A stretch of DNA of 64,000 nucleotides from UBA5314 sp035560815 (GTDB lineage: Bacteria; Bacillota; Syntrophomonadia; Syntrophomonadales; Syntrophomonadaceae), in the NCBI GenBank assembly GCA_035560815.1, contig DATMYR010000070.1, forward strand, positions 1 through 64,000, given 5' to 3'. The notes beneath the pieces are model-generated. The model was not told the DNA's origin and searched no databases. It was given only the letters and a program-made list of their open reading frames with translations. A program made the position numbers and the translations under genes. Positions 51,598-61,096 of this stretch are shown here, piece by piece. Each line of letters starts with the position of its first letter. Position 1 is the first letter of the stretch.

Positions 51598-51699
51598 AGC
51601 TCTTTGCCATCCGTGGCACCGCGGCACTAGTCCATCCGTGGACGTCGGTCGCTCCTTGCCATCCGTGGCACCGCGACACTAGTCCATCCGTGGACGTCG
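51598..51699. repeat. two tandem CCATCCGTGG-type REP units, locus B
   Basis: Two ~50-base units matching those at 41709-41811, with few changes, and the same following tail (CTCATCGATATTT; locus A has CTCAGCGATATTT). Confidence 0.85.
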
Positions 51700-51740
51700 C
51701 TCATCGATATTTATAAAAGCCCGGATAATTGAAGCACATT

Positions 51741-51775
51741 GGGGACATTCCTTACCCGAAAGTAAGATGTGCCCC
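51741..51775. repeat. GGGGACATTCC REP element
   Basis: GGGGACATTCCTTAC pairs with GTAAGATGTGCCCC around CCGAAA. Same family as the elements around thiC, here inserted in the shared tail of locus B. Confidence 0.75.
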
Positions 51776-51837
51776 CTCTCCCTACACGAGGACGTGACCT
51801 TACTACAAAAGCAGATGGTCCGGACCCACAACAATTA

Positions 51838-52662
51838 TCAGGAATTTTGGGCCATCTTCTCTAATTCATTGGCCATAGCTGCAATTTCCTGGATACTGGC
51901 ACTCATTTCCTGGGTAGCGGCCGCCTGTTCCTCGGTTGAGCGCAGCGTTATTTCGCTGCTCTTAATGGTCTCATCCACCTTGCTTTTGATCTCATTGATA
52001 AGACCCCGGATTTTAACAACGGTATCTTTTGATTCATCAGACAGCTTTCTGATTTCCTCGGCTACCACTCCGAAACCGCGGCCTGCCTCTCCAGCCCGGG
52101 CGGCTTCAATAGCCGCATTCAATCCCAACATCTTGGTCTCGTCAGCAATTTGCTTGATAAAGCCCAGGACATTGTTGATTTCATCAGAAAGTCTGACAAT
52201 GTCCCGTATTTCGCTGTTGAGCTGCTGCTCATTACAGGATATTTCAGAAGCGGATGCAGTAATCTCCTCAACAACAGAGTTAATCTCCTGCAACCCGCGA
52301 TTAAGCGTTGTTGAATTTTCTCGAAGATTTCCTATCATTTCTTCCCGGGACTCAACCAAATCCATCATTAATGCCGCTCCATGCGAGTCAACCACTGCTA
52401 CTTCTTTTCTCTTTTTGGCCTCAATAATTTCCTGAACTTTAGCACTTCCCGTTGCCTCGAGAATCAATTCTAAATCTGCTAAGGTAAAGATGTTATTTAT
52501 GTCGGTGTAGGTTGGCACACCTTTTTGTCTGGCTAACTTCATTCCTGCAGCCTCAGGATTCACATCGCACATACCAATAATTCGGATGGAAGGTATCCCC
52601 TGCAGGGCACTGAGAATGGATGTTCCACCTTGACCGCCACCGATGATTACAATGTTGGCCAC
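51838..52662 (-). CDS. soluble chemoreceptor-like protein with N-terminal Rossmann domain (2)
   Basis: 274 residues, no membrane segment. Residues 1 to about 115 are a Rossmann domain (NIVIIGGGQGGTSILSAL, IIGMCDVNPEAAGMKLA, LELILEATGSAKV, VVDSHGAALMMD), then a short coiled signalling domain with TKMLGLNAAIEAARAGEAGRGFGVVAEEIRKLSDES. It lacks the middle domain of the protein at 41977. GTG 52662 (GAGGAG upstream) aligns with the start of that protein; ATG 52680 is an alternative. Likely a paralogue with the Rossmann domain as the only sensor. Confidence 0.87.
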   Translation of the reverse strand: MANIVIIGGGQGGTSILSALQGIPSIRIIGMCDVNPEAAGMKLARQKGVPTYTDINNIFTLADLELILEATGSAKVQEIIEAKKRKEVAVVDSHGAALMMDLVESREEMIGNLRENSTTLNRGLQEINSVVEEITASASEISCNEQQLNSEIRDIVRLSDEINNVLGFIKQIADETKMLGLNAAIEAARAGEAGRGFGVVAEEIRKLSDESKDTVVKIRGLINEIKSKVDETIKSSEITLRSTEEQAAATQEMSASIQEIAAMANELEKMAQNS

Positions 52663-52929
52663 CTTGTCGTCACTCCTCATACTAGATAATCCGGCCGTCC
52701 TTCATTCTCCTAAAACCAGGCTGTGGTTTTGTGATTTTAACCGCATCACCACATATTACCGGGATTCGTTTGCCGCCGATTCCCCCTTTTGAACCCGTGC
52801 CTCTATTTGAATCACCGTTATGATTTTATGCCATAATTCGCCAAATATCATGCTAATTCCTTTTTCTATTATTATTACGGAAGAATATTCTTAAAAAAAT
52901 AAATAGCGTGCGTTTTGTGTCAGTGCACA

Positions 52930-53196
52930 TCATGCATCGCCATTTTCTAAGTTCCATTCACCAGCTAATTTTTCTTTGCCTGGGCGGTCCATTTTCTTGA
53001 CCTGCCACTCCAGGGATAGGGCCTCTGAACGGCTGCTTACCGCACGGCTGGCGATAAGCTGCACCGGACAGCGCCCCCTGGTATATTTGCATCCTACTCC
53101 ATTTTGGTGTTCTGCAACTCTTCGTTTCAGTTCATTGGTGATACCAGTGTAAATTGATCCATCTCTACACTGCAGCATATAAACGAACCATGTCAC
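52930..53196 (-). CDS. GIY-YIG domain protein (UPF0213/YhbQ-like)
   Basis: 88 residues from GTG 53196; the protein then starts MTWFVYMLQCRDGSIYTGITNELKRRV, the GIY-YIG core. The frame is open 33 bases further upstream (ATG 53229), overlapping rmuC. Such small stand-alone nuclease-fold proteins are common, with unclear DNA-repair or RNA roles. Confidence 0.88.
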   Translation of the reverse strand: MTWFVYMLQCRDGSIYTGITNELKRRVAEHQNGVGCKYTRGRCPVQLIASRAVSSRSEALSLEWQVKKMDRPGKEKLAGEWNLENGDA

Positions 53197-53206
53197 CGGG
53201 CCTTCT

Positions 53207-54757
53207 TCAAACGGATTCGCTTTCTTCATCGGCTTCAGCAGCGATCTCCTCCCCGATGTCTTCCCCCAACATGATTGCAGCCTGGTTTTCAGGTAGTGCT
53301 TCTACACTTCGCAATTTTCTTTCCATCGCACGCGAACGACGCGCAGCGTCCTCGATCGTATTACTGGCTTCTTGCAGTTTCTTCTGGGTCTTTTCCAGGA
53401 CCGCTCCAAACTTTCCGAATTCGGCCTTCACCGCTCCCAGAACCACCCATACTTCACTGGATCGTTTCTGAATAGCCAGCGTTCTGAAACCCACCGAAAG
53501 ACTGTTAATAAGCGCCGCCAGCGTAGTAGGTCCGGTGACGCTCACTCGATAATCCCGACGCAGGCTCTCAAAGAGGCCTGGACGTCGTAAAACTTCAGCA
53601 TACAGGCCTTCGGTGGGCAGGAACATAATGGCAAAATCCGTCGTTGCCGGAGGTTCAATATATTTGCTGGCTATTTCTTTGGCCTGGTTCCTGATCCGAA
53701 TGTCTAATTGTTTTCCGGCCTGCTCTACCGCCAGTGTATCCCCCTGTTCATAAGCGTCCAATATGCGATGATAGTCTTCCATAGGGAACTTGGCATCGAT
53801 GGGCAGCCACAACACATCATGCTCCTGGTCCGATCCGGGCAGCTTTATGGCGTACTCAACCCGCTCCGAGCCCTTCTTGACCGCCACATTGGCGCTGTAC
53901 TGGTCGGGAGTAAGGATGTCTTCCAGGATGTTTCCCAATTGGACTTCTCCCCAACTGCCTCGCGTTTTAACATTGGTCAATACTTTTTTCAAATCTCCCA
54001 CCCCGGCGGCCAGGGTCTGCATTTCCCCCAATCCCTTGTGCACCAGTTCCAAACGCTCACTAACCAGTTTAAAGGATTCGCCCAGTCTTCGCTCCAGGGT
54101 CGCATGCAGTTTTTCATCAACTACCATTCTCATCTGTTCCAGCTTCTGGGCATTGTCATTTTGCAGATCCTTGATCCTTTGTTCCACCGTACTCCGCATC
54201 TGTTCAAGTTTCTGTTCATTAGACTGCGTCAACCCAGTTATCTGTTTCGCGAAATTATCCAGCTGGTTCACTTGAAAGGCAGCCATCTCGCTCATCCTTC
54301 GAGAAAGGCTTTCACTGAGTTCCCTGAACTGCTTGGTGGTTTCCTCGGTTAGAGCCAGTAAGCGGGTTTCGGTAGTATTGCGCATGGTCTCCAGCCTTTT
54401 TTCATTACTCCCAGTAAGATTGGTTAGGTGCTGGGCAAAGGTATCCAACTGGTTCTTCTGCAGATGAGCAATCTCCCCCATGCGCGATAGGATAGCCTGT
54501 TCAAATGAACTAATCGTCAGAATCACTTCCTCACGCGCCTGTTTGTTGGAAGCAGAGGTTTCCTCCCGGTTGCGTGACATCTCTTCTCTAGCCGTTTGCT
54601 CAATGCGCCCCTGTCCTTTTTCCACCTGAGACAGGGAATGGTTTATCTGAACTATGCTATCCTTAATCTGATTGATCTGTGACTTATTCTGCCAGACCAT
54701 GATTAGAACAAATAGAACAATGCATAATGTGGTTCCAACCAAAATCTGTATCACCAA
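53207..54757 (-). CDS. rmuC: DNA recombination protein RmuC
   Basis: 516 residues: an N-terminal membrane helix (about 4-22), a long coiled coil (about 25-250), and the conserved RmuC nuclease-like domain (about 250-460; TRGSWGEVQLGNILEDIL, LWLPIDAKFPMEDYHRI, FAIMFLPTEGLYAEVLR). It limits inversion at short inverted repeats, a role noted in E. coli. GTG 54757 follows GGAGG. Confidence 0.93.
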   Translation of the reverse strand: MVIQILVGTTLCIVLFVLIMVWQNKSQINQIKDSIVQINHSLSQVEKGQGRIEQTAREEMSRNREETSASNKQAREEVILTISSFEQAILSRMGEIAHLQKNQLDTFAQHLTNLTGSNEKRLETMRNTTETRLLALTEETTKQFRELSESLSRRMSEMAAFQVNQLDNFAKQITGLTQSNEQKLEQMRSTVEQRIKDLQNDNAQKLEQMRMVVDEKLHATLERRLGESFKLVSERLELVHKGLGEMQTLAAGVGDLKKVLTNVKTRGSWGEVQLGNILEDILTPDQYSANVAVKKGSERVEYAIKLPGSDQEHDVLWLPIDAKFPMEDYHRILDAYEQGDTLAVEQAGKQLDIRIRNQAKEIASKYIEPPATTDFAIMFLPTEGLYAEVLRRPGLFESLRRDYRVSVTGPTTLAALINSLSVGFRTLAIQKRSSEVWVVLGAVKAEFGKFGAVLEKTQKKLQEASNTIEDAARRSRAMERKLRSVEALPENQAAIMLGEDIGEEIAAEADEESESV

Positions 54758-54831
54758 TCTGCCTCCTTATTACTCAGCCCGTCTTGTCGAACACGATCAA
54801 CGCTAAACATGGTGTGTATCGCTCTCCGAAC

Positions 54832-56262
54832 TTATCTGTTCCTGGTATGGGGTCCACCTGGTATCGGTCGTTTTTTTGAGGAAAAAGGTCTTCTTCCGTC
54901 TCTTCTTTGTGGGCTTGGTGCTCGAGGCGGACTCTTGATTTTTATAGGCGGAGCCTCAGTAAGCTCGTGGAGTGGATGTTGGGCCGGTTCCCGCGTAAGT
55001 ATTTTTAAGGCTGCTGATATAAGAGCAATGGAATCATAGTCATCCAGAAGGCTTTCAGCCAGACTCTTATATTGCTGCGTATCCTCATGGTCCATCACCT
55101 GAATTAAATTGTCCACCGCAATGCGCTGCAATCCGGCAAAAGCCTCGCTTAGGGAAGGCGCCGGTTTGCGTATAATCCTGTGTTTTATAATCCCCTCGAT
55201 ATAATTGAGATGGCTTAGTTCCCGTGGCGTTACCAGGGTTATGGCAATGCCGGTTTCTCCAGCCCGCCCGGTCCTTCCAATTCGATGTACATACCCTTCC
55301 GGGTCCTGGGGAATGTCGAAGTTGTAGATGTGGGTAACACCGCTTATATCCAAACCCCGGGCTGCAACATCGGTTGCCACCAGGATATCGATCTCTCCAG
55401 CCCGAAAGCGGCGCATGATTGCATCACGGCTGCTCTGGCTTAAATCGCCATGAATCCCTTGCGCAGAATAGCCGCGTTCACCAAGGAGCTGTCCAATTTC
55501 ATCCACCCGCCGCTTGGTTCGGGCGAAAACAATCGCTAATCCTGGATTCTGAATGTCCAAAAGCCGGCATAGTACGTCCAACTTCTGTCTTTCCGCTGTT
55601 TCAATGTAGTACTGTTCAGTGCCGGACACCGTTACATCTTTGGGATCAATATGAATAATCTCGGGGCTGTTCATAAACTGCCGGGCGAGAGTCTGTATGT
55701 GCCCGGGCATAGTGGCAGAGAATAAAAGGTTCTGTCTCTGGGCGGGCATTTGTTTCAATATATCTTCGATATCCTCGAGAAATCCCATGTTTAGCATTTC
55801 ATCCGCTTCATCCAAAACCACCATCTTAATTCGCTGAAGCCGTATAGTCCGTCTTCTCATGTGATCCATCAAGCGGCCTGGAGTGCCGACAATGATATGC
55901 GGGCGTTTACGCAATGCATTGATCTGCCGATCAATTTCCTGTCCGCCATAAATGGGCAAGGATCTGATATTCTTTGTCTGGCCAATTCGGTTAAGCTCTT
56001 CCGCAACCTGCATGGCCAGTTCACGGGTGGGGGTTATCACGATACCCTGAATTTGGTCCTCATCCGGCAGGCAGCGATCGACCAGCGGAATTCCAAAAGC
56101 CGCAGTCTTTCCGGTACCGGTCTGCGCCCTTCCGATCAGATCCCGCCCAGCCAGGGCCAAAGGCAGCGCTTTTTCCTGAATAGGGGTCGCTTCTTCGAAT
56201 CCCATATTTGTTAACGCCTGAATAATTATCGGTGCAACTTGTAGTTCTTCAAAAGTCGCCAT
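54832..56262 (-). CDS. DEAD-box RNA helicase (CshA/DeaD-like)
   Basis: 476 residues: Q motif (ATPIQEKALPLAL), Walker A AQTGTGKT, PTRELA, GTPGRLMDH, DEAD in VVLDEADEM, SAT, and HRIGRTGRAG in the second RecA domain. It ends in a basic, Pro/Arg-rich tail. It unwinds RNA in ribosome assembly or decay. ATG 56262 is behind GGAGG. Confidence 0.95.
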   Translation of the reverse strand: MATFEELQVAPIIIQALTNMGFEEATPIQEKALPLALAGRDLIGRAQTGTGKTAAFGIPLVDRCLPDEDQIQGIVITPTRELAMQVAEELNRIGQTKNIRSLPIYGGQEIDRQINALRKRPHIIVGTPGRLMDHMRRRTIRLQRIKMVVLDEADEMLNMGFLEDIEDILKQMPAQRQNLLFSATMPGHIQTLARQFMNSPEIIHIDPKDVTVSGTEQYYIETAERQKLDVLCRLLDIQNPGLAIVFARTKRRVDEIGQLLGERGYSAQGIHGDLSQSSRDAIMRRFRAGEIDILVATDVAARGLDISGVTHIYNFDIPQDPEGYVHRIGRTGRAGETGIAITLVTPRELSHLNYIEGIIKHRIIRKPAPSLSEAFAGLQRIAVDNLIQVMDHEDTQQYKSLAESLLDDYDSIALISAALKILTREPAQHPLHELTEAPPIKIKSPPRAPSPQRRDGRRPFSSKKRPIPGGPHTRNR

Positions 56263-56405
56263 TGTATTCCTCCTTTTTCGATTTCCTTATAGGTATAATC
56301 TCCATACTGAACATTTCGCTGACCAGGAAGTCCCGTCTCATGACCCGGTCTCTGCATAAATCCCCAAACCCGATGAAGCTCTTCAGAAAGGGTATGGACT
56401 TAAAA

Positions 56406-56921
56406 TCAAAATCCCGCGGTGCTATGAAACCCGAGCCTAGAAAATCCAGTACATCGATACATCTTGTTACTGTAGGAAACACTCGAATCATACAGGCCAC
56501 GGCCTCCCTGAATCAACATCTTATCGATAATTTGTTCATCGGTCGCTACTAGATCCTGGCCCAACTGAAGCACATCCTTCAGTGGGAACCACTTTAATTC
56601 TCCTTCATCGCATTCTTGGTGAACCATGGTATCGGAACACCCGAAAAAGACATAGACCAGATGATGATAGAGTATGTTTTCGGGGTGTTTGACGTCGCGG
56701 ATGATTTCACAAACTAGACCTGCACAATCTAGATCGCTGATCGTCAGCCCGGTTTCTTCACGCAACTCCCTGCTCATGGCTTGCCCGGGAAATTCCCCAA
56801 CCTCTATCTTGCCGCCTGGAAGACTCCACTGACAGGCAAAAGGTTCTCGGTTCCTGCACATAAGCAGGATTCGCCCCCGACAGTTTATACAAGCTACTGC
56901 CACCGGTATGATCATGCCCAT
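56406..56921 (-). CDS. NUDIX hydrolase
   Basis: 171 residues with the Nudix box GKIEVGEFPGQAMSRELREETG (near 36). ATG 56921 is chosen (GGAGG nine bases upstream). The C-terminal 30 residues have no clear match. It hydrolyses a nucleoside diphosphate derivative; the substrate is unknown. Confidence 0.9.
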   Translation of the reverse strand: MGMIIPVAVACINCRGRILLMCRNREPFACQWSLPGGKIEVGEFPGQAMSRELREETGLTISDLDCAGLVCEIIRDVKHPENILYHHLVYVFFGCSDTMVHQECDEGELKWFPLKDVLQLGQDLVATDEQIIDKMLIQGGRGLYDSSVSYSNKMYRCTGFSRLGFHSTAGF

Positions 56922-57270
56922 AGCCAATCCCCTCCGCCGGTCTACGCTTCGTTCCTATTGTATGGATGCCAGAAACCATGCTGGTACGCATTCTTATGTT
57001 TTACGAATACACATGCGTACATGCTGTCTTAATCGATTGCTTACTACATAGTACCATAAATAATATTTTTACCGTTAACTGGCGGCCTTTATCCTCTTTG
57101 TCGGAAGCTTTAACCGCCATAGTCCCTCTTTACCTCTACAATTTAGGCCCTTTATACTATTTTTTTTCATATTTAACTGGACATTTGAACTATTCGGGCA
57201 TTATAATAATAAGTGAAAACCAATCAACTGCAGCAACACCACTCCAATACCACTGTAAAAGGAGAACGGA
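56922..57270. other. divergent intergenic region, NUDIX / DUF2225
   Basis: 349 bases, AT-rich. A sigma-A promoter for the plus-strand gene lies at 57178-57207 (listed separately). I see no other strong signal. Confidence 0.5.
57178..57207 (+). promoter_or_regulatory. sigma-A promoter of the DUF2225 gene
   Basis: TGGACA, 18 bases, TATAAT. Transcription should start near 57214, about 57 bases before the ATG. Confidence 0.65.
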
Positions 57271-57972
57271 ATGGAGCAAGAACATCAATATCAAGCCGAA
57301 GATTTCTTGTATGACAAACAGATTGACTGCCCGCTGTGCGATCAGAAGACAGCGTTACGGGTAGTTAAGAGATCCACTTTGCGCCTGGCAGGCAGAGACA
57401 GTGATTCAATGCCTACCTACAAGTTTATCAATCCGCTTTTTTACGATGTATGGCAGTGCAACCATTGTGGTTATGCAGCACTGGAAGGATATTTTACCAG
57501 GGAAATAGCCCCTGATGACAAAAAAGTACTCTTACAGGAAGTTGCGGCTCGCTGGATTGAAAGGACTTTTCCCGGAATTTATGAGAGCGGCATGGCTCTG
57601 AATCGTTATAAAATCGCCCTATATTGCACAAATTTGCGTCGATCCGATCAAACAGAAATCACATTACTGTACCTCAAAATGGCCTGGATCTACCGTACCA
57701 AGCATGATCAAGGCATGGAAGCCCGATGCCTGGCTCTGGCCCTGGAAGGATTTAAGTCACTCTACGAAGTTGGGCACTTCCCTGTCGCAGGTATGGATGA
57801 AAGCGCACTTATTTATATGATTGCTGACCTATGCAATCGCACCGCGGATAATCAACAATCTCTGCGTTGGTTGGAGATGGTCCTGACCAATCAGAGTATC
57901 AAACCAGCCCTCAAGGAAAAAGCACGTGATCTAAAATACCGTATTTCTGAAGAGAATAAGCAGGTTGGTTAA
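57271..57972 (+). CDS. DUF2225 protein
   Basis: 233 residues with two CxxC zinc-knuckle pairs (CPLCDQKTA near 21 and CNHCGYAA near 63), then a helical region like a TPR repeat (about 90-225). Matches DUF2225, a family of unknown function in Firmicutes. ATG 57271 follows AAAAGGAG. Confidence 0.88.
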   Translation: MEQEHQYQAEDFLYDKQIDCPLCDQKTALRVVKRSTLRLAGRDSDSMPTYKFINPLFYDVWQCNHCGYAALEGYFTREIAPDDKKVLLQEVAARWIERTFPGIYESGMALNRYKIALYCTNLRRSDQTEITLLYLKMAWIYRTKHDQGMEARCLALALEGFKSLYEVGHFPVAGMDESALIYMIADLCNRTADNQQSLRWLEMVLTNQSIKPALKEKARDLKYRISEENKQVG

Positions 57973-58058
57973 CGGACTAACACTTATGCCGATCGCATAT
58001 TCCCCCAAAGCACACTCTGAAACCTGGATGTTTGGCAAATGACTATCTCTCCTATTTT

Positions 58059-58970
58059 CTAAAGTCCGGTCTCCAATGAGGGACCAGCCATCTGATCGCT
58101 CCATTGGACCAAATCACGGCCCGATGATGCCTGTGCCCACTGCTCCAAAATAAGAAGGCTCCTTGATATAGCGCGTTTTTCTATCTCTTCGATCCGTTCC
58201 CTTCTCTTCTCCAGGTCACAGGGATGTACATATTCTATTTCACCTCGGAAACGCTCTCCCGTGTTTTGATCTATGGGAGGGTAAAATAGTGCCAGGGTTG
58301 GGTAAAGGCGGCCCTGGGACATAAAGTTCGCCACCCGGTAGAAGTGGAATAATCTCCTGCTGGTAAAACGCTGCAGCATCCTGGCCTGGGTTTGAATAGC
58401 CTGCATGATTTGATTTTGATAAGGTTGGGTGGCATCAAAATAAATCAAACTCAACAGCGGGTAAAGCTCCTCATCGCTGATTCGCTTGTGCTGCAGGCAA
58501 TGGCTAAGAAATCCGGGCTGAAAGAGCTCAAAGTTGCGGGTATAATAGAGATCCAGTTCAGCCTCCAGCTTGCGATGGCTGGACATCGCCCGGTTGCGCA
58601 TGGCGGGATTGGGGTGGTGATAATCACCGGTTAAGTAATAGACTAGAGGATGAAATTCTCCGTCAATCATGATATGGGTAAGCATTCCGCAGAGCAAGGC
58701 CATAGTCGCCTCCGATATGCTTTCCGGGTACTGCTTAAATGCCCTGACCAATGGTTCGAAGGTATTCTCACCATGCACGCCATGCAGGTATTGGGCAATG
58801 GATTGGAATAGAGGGTGGTAGCGACCGGTTACATAGTAAGGTGTATCAAAAGCAACTGCGCCGATGAAAAAGAGCTCCTGGTAATGGTCAATGCAGCTCT
58901 TTATGAATGAATCATCCATGCTGTCAAATATTTTCTTAGCTATCGTCCAATGAGTCATTTCTTTGGGCAT
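58059..58970 (-). CDS. zinc-dependent phospholipase C family protein
   Basis: 303 residues, starting MPKEMTHWTIAKKIFDSM, with many His/Asp in the pattern of the Zn_dep_PLPC fold (THW..., GAVAFDTPYYV, LTHIMIDGEFHPLVYYLTGDYHHPN, SSHRKLEAELDLYY). No signal peptide. The ATG overlaps the preceding stop as TAATG. The substrate is unknown; intracellular members of this family are common in Firmicutes. Confidence 0.82.
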   Translation of the reverse strand: MPKEMTHWTIAKKIFDSMDDSFIKSCIDHYQELFFIGAVAFDTPYYVTGRYHPLFQSIAQYLHGVHGENTFEPLVRAFKQYPESISEATMALLCGMLTHIMIDGEFHPLVYYLTGDYHHPNPAMRNRAMSSHRKLEAELDLYYTRNFELFQPGFLSHCLQHKRISDEELYPLLSLIYFDATQPYQNQIMQAIQTQARMLQRFTSRRLFHFYRVANFMSQGRLYPTLALFYPPIDQNTGERFRGEIEYVHPCDLEKRRERIEEIEKRAISRSLLILEQWAQASSGRDLVQWSDQMAGPSLETGL

Positions 58971-59596
58971 TAGAATTCCTCCCCGTCGTCTGCTGCCTTC
59001 TGATTGTCCCAACCATATCTGCCTTTAAATTCGACGAAGCTGACATTGGCTAGAGGCTGAATTGAGATTGTACCTTCCTGGTTTTTCGTGACCAAAAGCA
59101 GCTCCTGATCTCCAGGAGGACCGACGGGAACAATCATGCGGCCTCCGATTTGTAGTTGTTCCAGCAAAGGTTGAGGAATCTTCCCAGCCGCAGCTGTGAC
59201 CATGATTCGATCATAAGGAGCAAAAGTCGGCCAACCCAGGCTGCCGTCTTCTACGCAAAATCGCACATTGTCATATCCCATTTGTTTAACGCGCTCTTGA
59301 GCTTCCCATGCCAGCTCAGGCACTCGTTCCATAGAAAAAACCCGGCTGGCAAATTCGGCCAAGAGCACGGTCTGGTATCCTGACCCGGTCCCTACCTCCA
59401 ACACCTTGCTGCTCTCCTCGATTTCCAGAGCCAGTGTCATCTGTAAAACCAGACTGGGTTGGGAGATGGTCTGGTCATAACCGATAGGAAGTGCTCGGTC
59501 CTGGTGTGAATACTCCCGGTTCTCGTTGTTGATAAAGAGGCTTCGGTCCAGATGTTGAAAAAAGTGGATGATCTGTTCGCTTCTATCCTCAACCAT
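58970..59596 (-). CDS. pcm: protein-L-isoaspartate O-methyltransferase
   Basis: 208 residues. SAM-binding motif VLEVGTGSGYQTVLLA (near 65), QTISQPSLVLQM substrate motif, and DRIMVTAAAGKIPQPLLEQL. It repairs isoaspartyl damage in proteins. ATG 59596 is behind GGGGGTG. It is translationally coupled to the PLC-like gene. Confidence 0.92.
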   Translation of the reverse strand: MVEDRSEQIIHFFQHLDRSLFINNENREYSHQDRALPIGYDQTISQPSLVLQMTLALEIEESSKVLEVGTGSGYQTVLLAEFASRVFSMERVPELAWEAQERVKQMGYDNVRFCVEDGSLGWPTFAPYDRIMVTAAAGKIPQPLLEQLQIGGRMIVPVGPPGDQELLLVTKNQEGTISIQPLANVSFVEFKGRYGWDNQKAADDGEEF

Positions 59597-59634
59597 CCTT
59601 TGAACACCCCCAAAAGTCCTTTTATCTATATACT

Positions 59635-60210
59635 CTATCTATCCCCGTTGCCAGCCGAGGCTACTCCACCGGAAACGATGAACGTCATGAGTTCAGAACT
59701 GTTCGTCTCCAGCGCTCGCACCTGATCCCGGGGAAAGACCAGTAGATTCCCGGCAAAATTATAGGACTGGGGCAGGTATACAGCAATGTAATCATCCAAC
59801 CCAAAGTTGTCAAGGGAATCACAGGTAACGAAACCCAGGGCATGGGCTTCTGTCTCCTGGGAAAGCCGAACCAAAACCGGACGGTTAAAGGTTTTTTTAT
59901 CTCCCAGGAAAGCACCAATCAGGTCTTTCACGGAGGAATACACGAGCTTAACCAAAGGCAGTCGGTTCATGATTCCGTCAAACCAATAGAATATCTTTCG
60001 GGTAAGAAAGTTGGAAACCAGGAACCCCACCAGGGTGATAATCAATAGAGTCGTAATAAATCCTACGCCGGGGATAATTCCGATTCCCGGAATAGGTATT
60101 TTTAAAATATGATCAATTCTTGTGAACACCTGAAAGAATATGTACAGGGTAAGCATAAAAGGCACCATAAACAAGAGTCCGTTTAAAAAATACCTGGTTA
60201 GTCTTTTCAT
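59635..60210 (-). CDS. DUF502 membrane protein
   Basis: 191 residues with two membrane segments (about 10-32 and 55-78) and the DUF502 pattern (PGIGIIPGVGFITTLLIITLVGFLVSN, PLVKLVYSSVKDLIGAF, DYIAVYLPQSYNFAGNLLVFPRDQV). ATG 60210 has GGAGGG upstream. Function unknown. Confidence 0.9.
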   Translation of the reverse strand: MKRLTRYFLNGLLFMVPFMLTLYIFFQVFTRIDHILKIPIPGIGIIPGVGFITTLLIITLVGFLVSNFLTRKIFYWFDGIMNRLPLVKLVYSSVKDLIGAFLGDKKTFNRPVLVRLSQETEAHALGFVTCDSLDNFGLDDYIAVYLPQSYNFAGNLLVFPRDQVRALETNSSELMTFIVSGGVASAGNGDR

Positions 60211-60606
60211 GTTTGATCCCTCCATAAATAGATAGTTTGCCAATTTATTCTGGTCTTTAGCTGTATTTTCCCCAAAACTCATGAGGTCAAAAGCGGCTCG
60301 ACTTTCTAGCTGATCACAAGAAGCAGCCACCTGCCGGCAGCTGCTTACTATCTACATTCTTTTTCCCAGCGCTTTTTCCTTATTTTATAACCTCATTGAA
60401 GCTGGACCATAGCAATCCTGTTATTGTCGCTTATGTTTCTTAATCGGTAATGTTTTTCTTTCCTTAAAAAAAATACCATGATGGTTGTGGTTTTGTCCAG
60501 GGATTGATTGACGAGGCCTCCGTGTTATTTCTGGAGTTGACAGGATGTAGGGAAGATGTTTAATTAATGAAAAGGAATTTATCCTGATGATAAAAGGAGA
60601 AGCATT
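60211..60606. other. divergent intergenic region, DUF502 / thioesterase
   Basis: About 396 bases. It holds a plus-strand sigma-A promoter (60537-60565) and a weak hairpin, AAGCAGC/GCTGCTT, at 60321-60346. No convincing ORF. Confidence 0.5.
60537..60565 (+). promoter_or_regulatory. sigma-A promoter of the thioesterase gene
   Basis: TTGACA, 17 bases, TTAATT. Start expected near 60572, 35 bases before the ATG. Confidence 0.65.
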
Positions 60607-61083
60607 ATGAATGAACAGCCCAATTCACGCTGTTGTTTTCTTTGCGGAGTGGAAAACCGCCAGGGTATGAGATTGACCTGGTTCAGCGATTTTGAGCAAG
60701 GTGTCGTGTGGACCGAGGTGGAAATCGCCCCATTCTATAACGGATATCCTGGTGTCACACACGGTGGCATTGTGGCTGCCCTCCTGGATGAGACCAGCTT
60801 CCGGGCCATTGCCTTAGAAGAGAAAGATAGCTTTCTGCTGGATAATTTGTTCGTTACCGGATCCCTGAATATCCACTACCACCATCCGACCCCGACCGGG
60901 CAGCTCTTAAAAGTGGTCGGTTGGATTCGCAGGGCGGGAAAATCACGTTATGAAACCGCAGCTGAAATCAGACTGGCAGACGGCACAGTAACTGCTGAAT
61001 GCAAAGCCCTGGTCCTGCAGCCTCCCGGCAGCTTTGCTGAAGAGGTGGGTTTTAGCTCCGAGTGGCCTTCCCGCCAAGACTAA
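60607..61083 (+). CDS. PaaI/4HBT-like hotdog thioesterase
   Basis: 158 residues. HGGIVAALLDETSFRAI is the active-site helix of PaaI-type thioesterases and NIHYHHPTPTGQLLKVVG the following strand pair. The N-terminal CCFLCGVEN forms a possible zinc knuckle, seen in a subgroup of these enzymes. It should hydrolyse an acyl-CoA. ATG 60607 follows AAAAGGAG. Confidence 0.88.
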   Translation: MNEQPNSRCCFLCGVENRQGMRLTWFSDFEQGVVWTEVEIAPFYNGYPGVTHGGIVAALLDETSFRAIALEEKDSFLLDNLFVTGSLNIHYHHPTPTGQLLKVVGWIRRAGKSRYETAAEIRLADGTVTAECKALVLQPPGSFAEEVGFSSEWPSRQD

Positions 61084-61096
61084 TTTTCACTAAAAT

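Noticed and set aside
52681..52929. Possible c-di-GMP-I riboswitch upstream of chemoreceptor 2
   Set aside because: CGGCAAAC and AGCCTGG fragments occur but the GAAA loop and GACGCAAAGCC core are missing and pairing does not fit.
53708..54352. 214-codon plus-strand frame opposite rmuC
   Set aside because: Composition follows the antisense of the rmuC coiled coil; no ribosome site.
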